Below are positions 24,944-36,136 of a DNA stretch of 64,000 nt, one piece after another. The notes beneath the pieces were generated by a model. The model did not search any database, was not told the origin of the DNA, and saw nothing but the letters and a program-made list of their open reading frames with translations. The stretch is taken from the NCBI RefSeq assembly GCF_028453695.1, contig NC_135773.1:1736001-1800000 (forward strand), in the 5' to 3' direction. Position numbers and translations under genes: made by a program. Positions within the stretch are counted from its first letter, which is position 1, and every line of letters starts with the position of its first letter. Source of the stretch: Augochlora pura. Lineage: Eukaryota; Arthropoda; Insecta; Hymenoptera; Halictidae.

Positions 24944-25318
24944 AATAGCAAAGCTTAATTTTGCTTTAAAGTAGTATCATAGGATCAGAGAGCTTTTACG
25001 AAAACTAATCGGATATTTAATTGAAAAAATATTAAATGGATAATATCCAACCGTTGAAATTTTATTGGAAGCATAATTCTTTGTATTATTAAGCAGTGCA
25101 CGATAAAATTGCATTTTCCGCGGAGCAGATTGTACCTCAGCGTCGCGGTCGATGGAAATTAGAATTTAGAAGAATGCACATGAAAGTTCGATGCCGGTAA
25201 ATTTTGCCTGCACGTCTCGTCTCCGCGCCTGACAGCAGAGGACAATTATAATTTGAAATTTAAGGCCAGTGGAATGCCCGCGCAATCGAGGATTTCAACA
25301 TTTTTATTTTATTTTTCG

Positions 25319-25337
25319 TTTTTTTTTTTTTTTTTTT
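25319..25337. repeat. Poly(T) run of 19
   Basis: Nineteen T in a row after a T-rich lead. It could be the tail of a minus-strand retroposon, but no element body was recognised beside it. Confidence 0.9.
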
Positions 25338-26221
25338 AGACGAACGCTGACAGATTCGTATGAAATATACGGTGTGAGAGGACGAGCCATGGTAGCTTGG
25401 GTCCTTGAATGGTATGAATATTTATATTTACACGGGGATACGTTCGTTGAAACGCTATAAATATTCAAATCGCTCAAAGCCATCGAACGTGCGGAATCTG
25501 TCGGGCACCTAAAAGCGACTGAATGACGAGTGATTGATGATAACGCCCGTAATAATGAAAAATCAGTGTAGTATGTCTTCTTCGCTTAACCGGATAACGA
25601 GAACTCCCCATCGACAAAAAAAAAACACGCTCGAACACCGAGGGGATGGAAAAAAAAGCCGAGAGTCTCGTCGACGAATCTGAAAATTAAAATACGTTCC
25701 CCCGTTCGGTCGCTAACTATTTTTATACCGCGCGTTTCGACCATGACAAATATTATATTTGACAAAATTACTACAATACGATCGAAAAGGCGCGAACGTT
25801 TCGAGCGATCATATTCGAACGAATTAAAGAGAAAAAAGGCATTAACCAGAAAAAATATGAATAAATCGAACGCGTTACAGAAATGAAACGCAGCCCGCGT
25901 CGGATTCAAAGCTGATCAAAGTCATCGACGTAATTAATTCTCTGTTTTTCCGTTCGCGGTCAGCTCGGCCCTGACAAAAGCCCGACGTTAAAGCGTGAAA
26001 TCGAAAGAATCGCGGAAAAATGTCGCGTTCCCGCGCTCCGGCCGACATGAAAAAAGAGGCTGCCGCGGAGAGGGAAGGGTGGGGTTCTCTCGCAAGGGCA
26101 ACATTTGCGAGAGATTATGACGAATTGTCGGAATTTCATCGTTAGCCCGGCCGACGAACGATAACTAATAGGTTGTTGGCTGTGCGGCCGAACAGAATTG
26201 AAATTAATGATTTAATAATGC

Positions 26222-26274
26222 CGGCTGATGTAATTATTTATATGAATGCACTTTGATGGAGTGCTTGTCAGCCG
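26222..26274. other. Nested hairpin in AT/GC-mixed block
   Basis: An outer stem CGGCTGA (26222-26228) with TCAGCCG (26268-26274) encloses an inner stem GCACT (26248-26252) with AGTGC (26260-26264) and a 7-base loop. The left outer-inner interval holds TAATTATTTAT, a homeodomain-like core. This could be a structured RNA element or a chance arrangement. Confidence 0.4.
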
Positions 26275-27758
26275 AGGCTGAATAATTCGCGATTGAAATG
26301 TGGTCGGGCCGCACGGTCGCATAAATTGTCGCGGAATCAACAATATATTCATCCGGACCCGGTCCGGCCGTACTGTTTGCACAATAACGTCAATATGTAC
26401 TCGGCAGTGAGAACTCCGTGTGTACAGGATCACCCAGAAAAACACGGGCAAAGAAGAGGAAAACTGCGCGCACCGAGCACGGGTCGCGCGCCTCTACGGA
26501 ATCTTTGATTTATCCCGGTGAACATTGTGTCGGCCGTGTGAAACCTCCTCTGACGCCCCATCATCCTTTACACCGTTAATTGCCTCATTAACGCCGACTC
26601 GTCTGCAGCCGAACACATTTCTCCCGTCGTCGAACAATACTCTTGCGCGCAACAATTTCAGAAATAATTAGTCCATTCAGAGGAGTCTGTTGGCCGCGCG
26701 GACCGATGGACTTTCCGTGCGCGTCGCTTAATTAGATTTTTGTGAATGAAAGTGATTAAGAGGAAATGTTGTTCGTTGCACGCGCAATCAAAACGAACAA
26801 TCACGAATCGGTCATTTTAAATCGCACGGTGCTCGTGCGTTTACGGCGGTTGATTCTCCTTTTTGTCACAGATCGAAGAGATTACTATCATCGACAGATT
26901 TAACAAAATTAAACAATCTCATGAACTGAGAGAAAGGGGAAATGTACACCAGATTAAAGGAAAAGGAGGAAACTATTTGTGTGAAAAGAGAATGAAAAAT
27001 CAATATGTTTCGTTTCTTTATCCTCTCTGAAATTAAGGAAAACCAATCATTCATTTTTCCTTATAATATTATAAACTTGTAAAAAGTATAATTAATTTTT
27101 ATATAATTGTTTCACTTATAAATGCATGGTCAATAATATTTAATTTAAGTATATGCCTGCCACTTTATACAGTATATAATAAAATATACTATAAATATAA
27201 TAATAATATACTGTATACAATAAAATTTCGCTTAGAAAGTATTAAGTATATGTAATGTAGATTATATCATTTGTCGACATTTAATTGAATTTCTGTGCGA
27301 ATTAATTACCCGATGGAAAAATATGGAATTTTCGAAACGAATCTTTTCAGTTTTCAAACGTCGAGCGTCGCATTGCGCGAGCGCAGGAATCTGTCCCGTT
27401 ATCCGAGGTGGCAGGGTAATTGACGGATCGTCGGAAGCGTCCTGAAATATGCTCGCATGATCCGATGGTAACGGAATCGCGACACCGGATCAATTAACAT
27501 TGTTGCGGGGAATAAATTTGCCTGGAAGCGGTCGACAACAGTTTCCCTTCGGCCGTGATCCCCCTCCTCCCCGCCCCGTCCGCAACAAAATCTTCGTCGA
27601 ATTTGCAAGCGTGCGGCGCGGCGCGGCGCATCGTTGCGAGCGCGATGCGGAGGCGGAGGACAGGCTCGCCTTAATTAATGAAATTAATGACCGTAACGCT
27701 GGCGGCGTGGCTGGCGCGTATGTACACCAGACGTGGACTAATCTACCGGCCGGTGCTC

Positions 27759-27773
27759 GGGGGGGGGGGGGGG
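27759..27773. repeat. Poly(G) run of 15
   Basis: Fifteen consecutive G. Long pure G runs are prone to length errors in sequencing. Confidence 0.95.
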
Positions 27774-28613
27774 TTGATCTAGTGTAAGAGAAGCCCAAGG
27801 TATATCTGCTAAGACGGACAATGAATAGACGCTGGTTTGATTCAGTAGTTCCAGAGAGTTTACCTAGCCGAGGAGAGTTCGGAACACGCTTTCGAGCCGC
27901 GCTAAGTACCGTGGATTTCGCCGGGCCGGGGCATTGTCGGGCTACCGACAATCGATCTACAATATCGGGTCCGGTGATTGGGTCACCACGAGTGTTTTCG
28001 ATTTTCACTGACCCGTCTCTGTGACGTGCACCGAGTCCCTCCGATTCGCCGGCGACTCGCTTTGTGTACGTCCTAGAACTGTGTACCCCCGGGGCAACTA
28101 CCATCGCGGCGAGAGCGCGACGCTGAACGCGTTACCTGGAAGTAGAACGTACGTAATCAAATTAGATCCTGCAAATGCTGGATTCCTTGTCGCCGTTAAA
28201 GAGCCGATGGGATCGGAAAATTCATTTTGTAACCGACTCGCGGAGCTCCTTTGTTGCACGGTCACGGGAATCAATAATCCGTCTCTGATAATGGAGAAAA
28301 CAATGGGACCGTTCGTACCTCGTATCGGTTACTCTACTTCTGCCGTGTTGGAATCGTTCGCGAGGTGAAATGAAATTTTGGAAAGGAAATGGATGTTCCT
28401 GATCGAAATCTGCAATTTTTATACCTATTCGGTGCCAGAGCGAAAGTATTCAAGAATTCAGGAATTCTTGATTATCAGCAAGTTGTGGTTAAGATTACGC
28501 TCTTATAGAATCGGTAAAAAATAATGACGTCGAAGGAATTAGTTCTGTGTCACTTTAGTTACTTGGCCATTAGATGTGAGTGAATTATAGAGCTGTAAAG
28601 ACTTTTAAAACGT

Positions 28614-28931
28614 TTAACCCTTTTAGTGCCGGGCGAGAATTGGGTGCCTGTGTGAAGATAATCGGACGAATTTATAAAGAAGAAAGCTTATAACGAACAA
28701 ACTAAGATTGACATTTACATAATACAAACCGCAACTTATTACAGAAGAAATGGGGAAGTTTTATAAATAATATATATGTATAATAATAATTTTATAAATT
28801 TACTTCACGATAGAGTCCTCCCCAATGCAAGTAGTAAGACGCTGTTGGATGCGCAACGATATTTTGTCGCTGGCACTTTACGAAATTATTGCGGCCAACG
28901 ATATACCATCGTCCTGCACTAAAAGGGTTAA
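28614..28931. mobile_element. TTAA-type MITE, separate family
   Basis: A 318-bp element bounded by TTAACCCTTTTAGTGC and its exact inverse GCACTAAAAGGGTTAA. The match continues imperfectly for about ten more bases. A stem-loop (ACGAT at 28898-28902, ATCGT at 28908-28912, loop ATACC) begins 19 bases inside the right end. The interior has an AT-rich core and no open frame of note. The intact ends suggest a fairly young copy. Confidence 0.88.
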
Positions 28932-31286
28932 ATATACTGTCATGTTATTTTTTATATATTGGCATGATTAACTCAACAAATAGATTTTAATTTACCTTCT
29001 GCTTCCTACTATTAACATCGAAATATTTTATTTTCTACAAAGCCGACAGTCTAGTCACAAGTATATTACACAGTATTACTTATCGAACAGTATTACATCA
29101 TATAATTATAAATTGATTAGTCATATTAATAAAAACGAGTTTCACTATTTTCTGTGAAAAACAAAGTTTCCGGTTTTCCGACTTCACCATGCAGCGGTTA
29201 GTATCTTCGTCACACAAAACCGATGACTGCATAGTCTTCCGGTCTCCCGGGATGCACAGTCAAGGGTCGCGCCGCATTATGGAATCGTCGTGGACCGCAC
29301 GGCGGATGGATAAACAGATTTGCAAACAATAAGTTAAGAACGCTCATGTCAATCCTTGGAATCTGATTTTTCCAGGTAACCGTGTTCCCATTGTGCCGGG
29401 GTACTTCGCTCGTCACGAACTTCTTAAACGTGTTTCGCTCTGTCTGCACGGCGCCGCGCGCAAGCTGCTCCCGACGTTCCCGACCGCTGTCCGCCTGCGG
29501 AAGTTGCAATTTCTCGAATAGCGGCGCAAGATAACTCGATTCCGAAACCAATAAAAATACCAATAACTTTGAAGTCGTTTTCGAATCAATCGATGCGCCG
29601 ACGGCAAAACGAATATCATCGTCGTCGGACAAGAATAAGCGGAGAAGAGCCACGGCAGCGCCGGCGAGGATATTTCGGCGAGGCGACGCGAAGCACAATG
29701 GGCCGAACCGCGATTGCAGCAAAACGAAATTCAATTTTTCGTGATTTTTTGTTGCCTAGCCAGTCGTTCGTTGGTGATCTTAAAATTATATGTCTAAACG
29801 AAATTCTATAGACGAGCATAATAATTAAAGAGGATACGTATAATTATATTATTATATAATTATACATATATATATCTGTACAATTTACAAGTGATAAATA
29901 TGACACACCTGTCAGGTCAATTGAAAAGAAAATTCCAAATTAAAAAAGAATTGAAGAATGATTTCTTCCGCGGGTATAAATGGTATAAGCATAACAATGG
30001 ATACGTTTCTATCGCAAAACCATCGTGACAGTTCACGTGAAAAGCTGCATCTGGCGAGCATGATTTTTTTCTTGGCTGGAATCGGGCTTCGTGCGACGGT
30101 ATCGGGGATTCATGAATTTTCCCCCGGAAATATCTGGTCCCAGGACACGGACGAAATACTTGTTGAAAACGACAGAAGATTGACCAACCGACCGACAGGC
30201 CGAGACCGTAGTTCCGCAGTAACCTGGATTTGCGAAAAGATTGCACGGTCCACCGACCCGGAAAGAACAAACGGTGTTCGGTGAACCGTGTTCCATCCAC
30301 GAATTTTCCCTGCCCCCCTCCCCACCCCTTCGTTCCCTCGGTTTTTTCTTCTCCGTCCTTTCGCTCTGTTCCCATCGGCTGCATCTCACCCTCGGAGACG
30401 AGCCTATATATTGCTATTTTCCTTCCGACCTCTCATCCTACTTCCTCCTCCACCTCGTCGTCCTCCTCCCCGTTCCCCTTTTTGCAGCTCTGATTTTGCT
30501 TCACCTTGCCAGCACAGTGGAACTGTTCTTTCTAGCCCAGCGACCTCCGAATTCCAACTAAAAACGACCAGAAAGACGACACTCGGTCTGTTCAGGTGTG
30601 CCGCGGGAGGGCGAAGCCCGGAGCCGCGTTGTCGACTCAACGGCAGCCACCCTGTTTGTCCCATAAATTGCCAGGCTGAATCTTTGAAACCTCTTTTGTC
30701 CGAGACGTTCGTTAAGACATCTCGCGGAATCGGAGGAATTTAATTACTCGCTAGGAAATTGCGAGGGCCGAGTTACTCTGCGACTTTGCGAATCTTGGCG
30801 ACGTGTTGCGCGTTTTATAGGAAACTGTGGTTTTTTAACGTGCGCGGAGAACGATGACACTTATTTACGAAATTCTTACAGCTGGATTTCTAAATTCGCA
30901 GTCTATTGATAATCACTTATCGTTCGTTAATCACTTTTTATCGTACGAGTCTAAAAGCAATTTTTATTCGCAAGTTATGAAGACGCGTGATTCATTGTTT
31001 TTCGTTAAACAAAGCCATGGATGGCATTTTTACTAAGGAAAAAGTTACATCGATTGACCGCCTTTATTTAAAATTTGCTACCATATCTTTTAAACAAAGT
31101 TAAGATATTCCATATATTTCATAAAGTTCTAAAGATAATCGCATCTATTCTAACTCATTTAATAATGATTTCGTTAACTTAAATCTTCGTTTTTCGGATG
31201 ATCAGAAATATTAGAACAATTTAACCAGGCAGAGAGCAATATACACTGAATTTTCCATTCTATTTAACTGCAACGCTGCACTAAAA
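28932..31286. other. Gene-free region, no supported gene
   Basis: AT-rich DNA to about 29160, then a GC-rich block (29160-29760). A perfect AT hairpin (12-bp arms GTATAATTATAT and ATATAATTATAC, loop TATT) lies at 29838-29865. A polypyrimidine-rich block (30290-30490) gives Pro/Ser-rich spurious frames. 30840-31286 is AT-rich. No gene is supported. Confidence 0.55.
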
Positions 31287-31588
31287 TTAACCCATTCGCT
31301 GCCAAGGACGAGTATACTCGTCTTTGGCAGGGTGTCACGCATTGCCAGGACGAGTATACTCGTCCAACTTTAAATATATTATAACATGCAGGCTTTTGAA
31401 TTAGAAAATTTTTTGTGGCCACAAACATAAATATAAATATGTAAAAAACTTGAGAAAATACTACAAATAAAATTTTTTACAAAAATAATACTTTATTTCT
31501 TATAGAGAATGATAAAATATAAATGATGAAATATAAATGGCAATGGGAATGACTTCATATAATTTAGGCTTGGCAGCGAATGGGTTAA
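31287..31588. mobile_element. TTAA-type MITE with twin palindromes
   Basis: A 302-bp element bounded by TTAACCCATTCGCTGCC and its exact inverse GGCAGCGAATGGGTTAA. Just inside the left end a stem (31301-31328) has the 16-bp palindrome GACGAGTATACTCGTC at its core. A second, 18-bp copy of the same palindrome lies at 31348-31365. The rest is AT-rich with no coding capacity. TTAA flanks and CCC-type ends suggest piggyBac ancestry. Confidence 0.9.
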
Positions 31589-34500
31589 TCTCTATAATTC
31601 AACATAAAAAAAAAAGACAATAAGCTTACGACTTCGAAGTAACCCGAGAAATGCGAGAGATATTTTGGTTGTAAATGTCCGAGAATTCCTCTGACGAATA
31701 AACCGTGTAAAAAAAGGCCGGCCGTAGAAAATCATTCGAATAATCCCAATTACGTGTTCGGTGAAAACGCGACCAGCGAATGGTGTCGGGTACGCGGGAA
31801 TTCGAACGGCGTCACCGCTGTGAAATGAGTTGATTTTCGGGCGGCGTTTTCGGGTTTAGAAAATGTAGCGCGGCGGAACAGCACGGTGTCAGAAATAGAA
31901 CCGGCGGGGGGGAGGGTATCCGAGGGAAATCGTGGGAATCGCGTCGATACAATTATCGCGGTGCGCCGGCTCGTCGCAGCCCGTATAACAGAGAGAGCGT
32001 CCCAGCGAATGCGTACTAATGACGCAATGATGATGCAAATCTCCCGAGATACGTGCGCACGGACAGAAGCCATCGGAATCCGGTTCGTTAATGTATCGAT
32101 ACGCGCCGTTCAGATTAATGCGACCTATTATCGGTGCCGTTGCCGGCGTCGCTCCGAGGAAGTTATACCGTTAAAGACGCTTAACGGCCGTTGATTGGAC
32201 CCCGGAGATGTTACGCGTATATCCCCGAGAGTTCGTCGCGACTTCCGAGCATTTGCGTTTTCCCACCCGCGCCGGGAACTTTCGTTATAAAAACCGGGCC
32301 CGCGCGCGGTTAATGGCCGCGCGGCCACCGTTTTCGTCCTCGAGGCTGCCAGCCAGCGGCCGGGCCGGATCTGGAACCGTTGATTAAGCCGCCCTTTAAC
32401 GATTCGATGCATTAGCCTCGTCTTACGACCTCTTCACCATCCACGGCACGCTAACTTTCCCCTCGAATGAAAAATTCCGCGAGCCTCCGGCTTGAGTGCA
32501 AAGTTACTCGCCCGCTAACCTGACCGTTACGATCTCCAGTGACGAGATCCTCGAGTGGTAGATCAATTTGGCGACCGGGTTCGAAAATCAGCCTGTCAAG
32601 ATCTATGAGAAACGATGTGTAACATATCCTATGGAAATTAGATATTATAGTATTAGCGCCACTTTTTGAGAAATGTAAGAAAACAAATCAGAATATGGTA
32701 CAATTACTGAGATATATAGTTATATAATTTTATATACAATTATATATAATTATATAACGTAACGTATACTATATAATATAAAGGTTCGTAAGGGCTGGCA
32801 AGTACCATCCATAACAGCGCGGAGTGCAAAGGGTTAACACAAACGTTAGAAAATGCTTGATACTTCGGCTTTAACGTAAAAAAACAAGTCACCGTTTTAT
32901 CTCGCTTCTATCAAAAATTCATTGATCTCGGCGCAGCGGCCTCGTCGCTTCGACCGAATACGCGCTGGATATACCGCCCACGATAAATCCCGATTACTCT
33001 TTCAGCTTTATGGAACGTCACTTTCGCGCGGTCCGAATCTCGCTTCGGCATAAACATAGATTCCCGCCGCGCGGCGGAGAATTATGCCCGGAGTTAACGC
33101 CGGACGACTAAGCGAGATTGAATAGGAGATTGACACGAAATTTCGGTGACCTGGAACGGCGCTAAAAGAAGCAGAACCTTTCAATTAATTTCCGCCGCTG
33201 TAAATTATTCAGAAATGGAAGAAGCCGCGACGAAGGAAGCTTCTCGGAGGATTAATTTATCAGCGGAAGGCTAGTTTCAAGGAGCTTGATCGGCGACGTT
33301 GATTCGGCTGAACGAAACAGAGATATAAAATAGTTGTTTCTAGGGTGTCTAACGCGGGGACACGAGTTCCGCGTATATCAAGCGTCGCGGACAAATGCGC
33401 CTATTGATCCCCCCACGCCGAGCAGATCAGGATCCCAACTTCCGACTCATTTTTCATTTTCCATGACCGGACACGCTGGGAACGTCAGTTTCAGATGCCG
33501 GAGAGCTATGACGATATCATGGCTGGTTCGCGTTCAATAAGCTTTCATCAAACGCCGAGGAAATTGCGAGATAAAGCTATTGGACAAAGCTAACTCCGTG
33601 GAGTGCGATGGGCTCCGGTCACGTTAACGGCAGCTGGGGTATGCTTTTGTTGGTGGACTTTATGTTCCTGTGCCCTTGGTATCGGATATTCTAATCCAGA
33701 TTTAACCCGAATACCCACTCGGCAATCCTGTTGACAAGGTTGCGAGACATAACCGGGGAATTCATTAAAAAAATCGTCTCGATGGGTGTCTGAGAATTTT
33801 ATTGATTCGCAATATTTTTCCAACGGATTTACCGTTTAAAGTAAAAATTAAATAAATCAATTAAATTGTACATCAAGCATTGAATGAACGTTGTAAAAAG
33901 GAAGCTCCATTTTTCGTGAATATGTGAGGATTTCAACCCTAAAAATATTTTACGATGTTTTTGGAGCTATTTTAATTCGCAGTATTATTATAAATGTGTC
34001 TTCAGCTTCTCACTGATTATAACATACAAATGTAGTACATCTTATTATATAGTAAATAATATATAATATTTATTATTACTATTTATGATGTTAGAATACT
34101 TCATATCTATCATATAATAATACTTAATATTTACTACATACTTAATATATATATATAATAACAACTTGCATCCATTAGGAGAAAATGGTACACGAATAAT
34201 TCATTAAACGGTAACACGTTCTATGAAGTTTCTATTAGTTACACGAGACGAAATGTACTATATTTGCAAGCCGGTTAATTCTAACACAGATTATTGCAAC
34301 TTTGTGCTCGCAACCCGCTCTTACGGGTTAAACGGGTTAGTTCGCGTCACCTAGTAGCCGGTTGGCAAGGCTGTGTAGGTTACAGCGCGCTGCCGGGAAC
34401 CGAATCTGATACGGGTTACGGTTAGAATCCCTGCTTGGCACAATCGGTTTAGTGCTTAACGGCTTCACACGCCGAATTAATCTTACGAGAATAGCTAAGT

Positions 34501-34666
34501 TATACTCAACCCTATCGTACGAGCCATAGAAAAAAAAGGCTACACACGCGCGCCAGCATTAGTTAACGCTACAACGCGTCAGAAAAACGGTGACGCTTTG
34601 AAAAGACCCTCTATCCTATTGTCCGAGCTTAAACTCCTTATTTCGACAGACCAGGTACCGTAATAA
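31589..34666. other. Gene-free region, no supported gene
   Basis: GC-rich DNA (31700-32620 and 32880-33780) surrounds an AT-rich stretch (32620-32830) that ends in a lone MITE-type end at 32837. 33790-34270 is very AT-rich, and 34300-34620 is mixed. No gene was recognised. Confidence 0.55.
32815..32837 (-). mobile_element. Lone TTAA-type element end
   Basis: GCGGAGTGCAAAGGGTTAA ends at 32837 and resembles family A right ends. The inward sequence (CATCCATAACAG) does not match family A, and no opposite end was found in the preceding 300 bp. This is a decayed or truncated element of uncertain family. Confidence 0.4.
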
Positions 34667-34836
34667 TTAGATCGCGAATTTCATGCATTTATGACAAATA
34701 GATCAGTTGCGAAATAGTAAAAATAATTAATATTAAATTATTAAAATTGCCAAAGAAAGAAATAAACATCTATACAGTTCCAGCATCTTGCAATCAATGA
34801 AACCCATTCTTACTTTGCATAATGATCCGCAGTATA
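34667..34836. mobile_element. Family B short element
   Basis: The left end TTAGATCGCGAATTTCATGC then ATTTATG and the right end TTGCATAATGATCCGCAG enclose AT-rich DNA. They parallel the better preserved copy at 51170-51381. AATAATTA-type words flank both ends in all three copies, so the true ends may lie slightly further out. No coding capacity. Confidence 0.6.
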
Positions 34837-34940
34837 TTAATAATTATTTCTACTGCAACAACAACCATTAAATTCGTCGCTTTCGAAGAGACAGAATCAG
34901 AACATCCACGGACAATTCTTGCCTCTGCCTGATCCTAAAC

Positions 34941-35030
34941 GAAGACTTTGAAAACCATCGAAGATCTTCAAGACACTGGAAGAGCCTGGGATCAATCGAA
35001 GACCTCAAAGACCATCGAAGACCTTGCAAA
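34941..35030. repeat. Degenerate roughly 28-bp repeat
   Basis: GAAGACTTTGAAAACCATCG at 34941 recurs as GAAGACCTCAAAGACCATCG at 34998. The intervening segment is weakly similar, giving about three diverged units of 28-29 bp. Confidence 0.45.
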
Positions 35031-35506
35031 TTGAATCTTTCAAAGAAACAGAAAGCACTAGGGGGTAGAGCTTAACCACGGCGGACAAAGAAGTGTTCCC
35101 AATAAGATTAATAGATGATTATCGCAGCTCGTCTACGGGACAGATGGTCGCCGAAGATTTCGAAGTGAACAGCGCAGCGGCTTCCCCGTTCAAAAGTAGC
35201 AAGGATCCAGGGCGGCATCGTCCACGGTTCGATGGCGCGGGACGTGGGAGAGGGGGAACTCGAGCCCCAGCCGGAAGGAACTGAAAGATGCAGGGATCCC
35301 ATAATCGCGGCTAGGCGAACGAACATTCCCCGAGGAGTCCTTCGTCAGGACTACCCTATTCCGCGGCGAGCCGTGGAGAACTCTCGGCTCGCGTTTCACC
35401 GGGAATCCGAACGGGCTGAGAGTAATCGATCGCCGTGAGAATTCGCGTTCTGTTGACCTCGACGAATCTGGAGAACCGATCCGACGACGAGAGAGAAAGG
35501 GAGAAA

Positions 35507-35510
<4 letters not shown>

Positions 35511-35539
<29 letters not shown>
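35511..35539. repeat. (GA)14 dinucleotide array
   Basis: A 29-bp pure GA run preceded by interrupted GA from 35490. It lies in a CpG-rich block. Confidence 0.95.
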
Positions 35540-35542
<3 letters not shown>

Positions 35543-36102
35543 CTCTGCGTCGGCCGCGTCGCGAAAAAGTTGAAAGCTGTCCTAATAGATGCCGGCGTCT
35601 GTGGCAACACGGCTCAAGAGTCCTTCCGGTGGTCGTCGACGAATTTCGAGGGTGCGCTGTTGACCAACCGGCCAAAAAAAGTGCAAACAGTTTCACGCAT
35701 AGTTAGCGATACACACTTTCGGTGCCGGTATTACACGAACGTTCCTGAAAACTGCGAGCTGCTCGTGTAAACGCTGTCCTGAGATCCGCGCCTCGTTAAC
35801 GCCGGTGAATTACTTTTACACGCGTTATCAGTCTGCGAAATTTTCTGCAACAGGATATTCTTGCACTATTTTCTCGAAGCAGTTTTCGTTTCCATCTGTT
35901 AGCAAGTGTTTACGCTGCTTCGTTAGCAGAGTGCTGATCTTTGTGCAGAATAAAAATTGTATTATTTGAATTGCGAGAAACTGATGTAAGATCACAATTC
36001 GTTTTATTTCTGAACGTGTCTCACAGGTTGAGCATAATGCAACACCGTTCGCAGTATCCTGTAATCCTCCCAATGTTTTCTGTCCCACTCACACATTTTT
36101 CT

Positions 36103-36136
36103 CATGAATGCATAATATCCGCAACCTAGCCATTAG
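36103..36136 (-). mobile_element. Lone end resembling family B
   Basis: CATGAATGCATAATATCCGC followed by AACCTAGCCATTA matches the lone end at 6294-6326 at most positions. Beyond it, ATTAAAAATnGTC occurs in both places at different distances, so the two loci may share a longer old repeat. Confidence 0.4.

Larger units (their letters stand above)
24944..28613. other. Gene-free region with possible regulatory block
   Basis: No gene is supported. The stretch 25900-26860 is GC-balanced, with many homeodomain-like TAATTA and TTTAT words and a nested hairpin at 26222-26274. 26870-27340 is AT-rich with an inverted repeat (TATACAGTATAT at 27167-27178 and ATATACTGTATA at 27206-27217). 27360-28380 is GC-rich with a 15-G run. 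A palindrome (arms CAAGAATTC and GAATTCTTG) lies at 28451-28470. Confidence 0.5.

Noticed and set aside
25319..25337. Poly(T) as the tail of a retroposon
   Set aside because: No retroposon body, target duplication or promoter box was found next to it, so it is listed only as a homopolymer.
27490..28104. 204-codon frame on the minus strand
   Set aside because: It crosses the 15-G run and is rich in Arg, Ser and Pro. Other frames on the plus strand are open over the same DNA.
28432..28460. GTGCCAGAGCGAAAGTATTC as a third Tc1-like end
   Set aside because: The resemblance is limited to AAAGTATT, with no start motif of the TACACTG type and no inverse partner.
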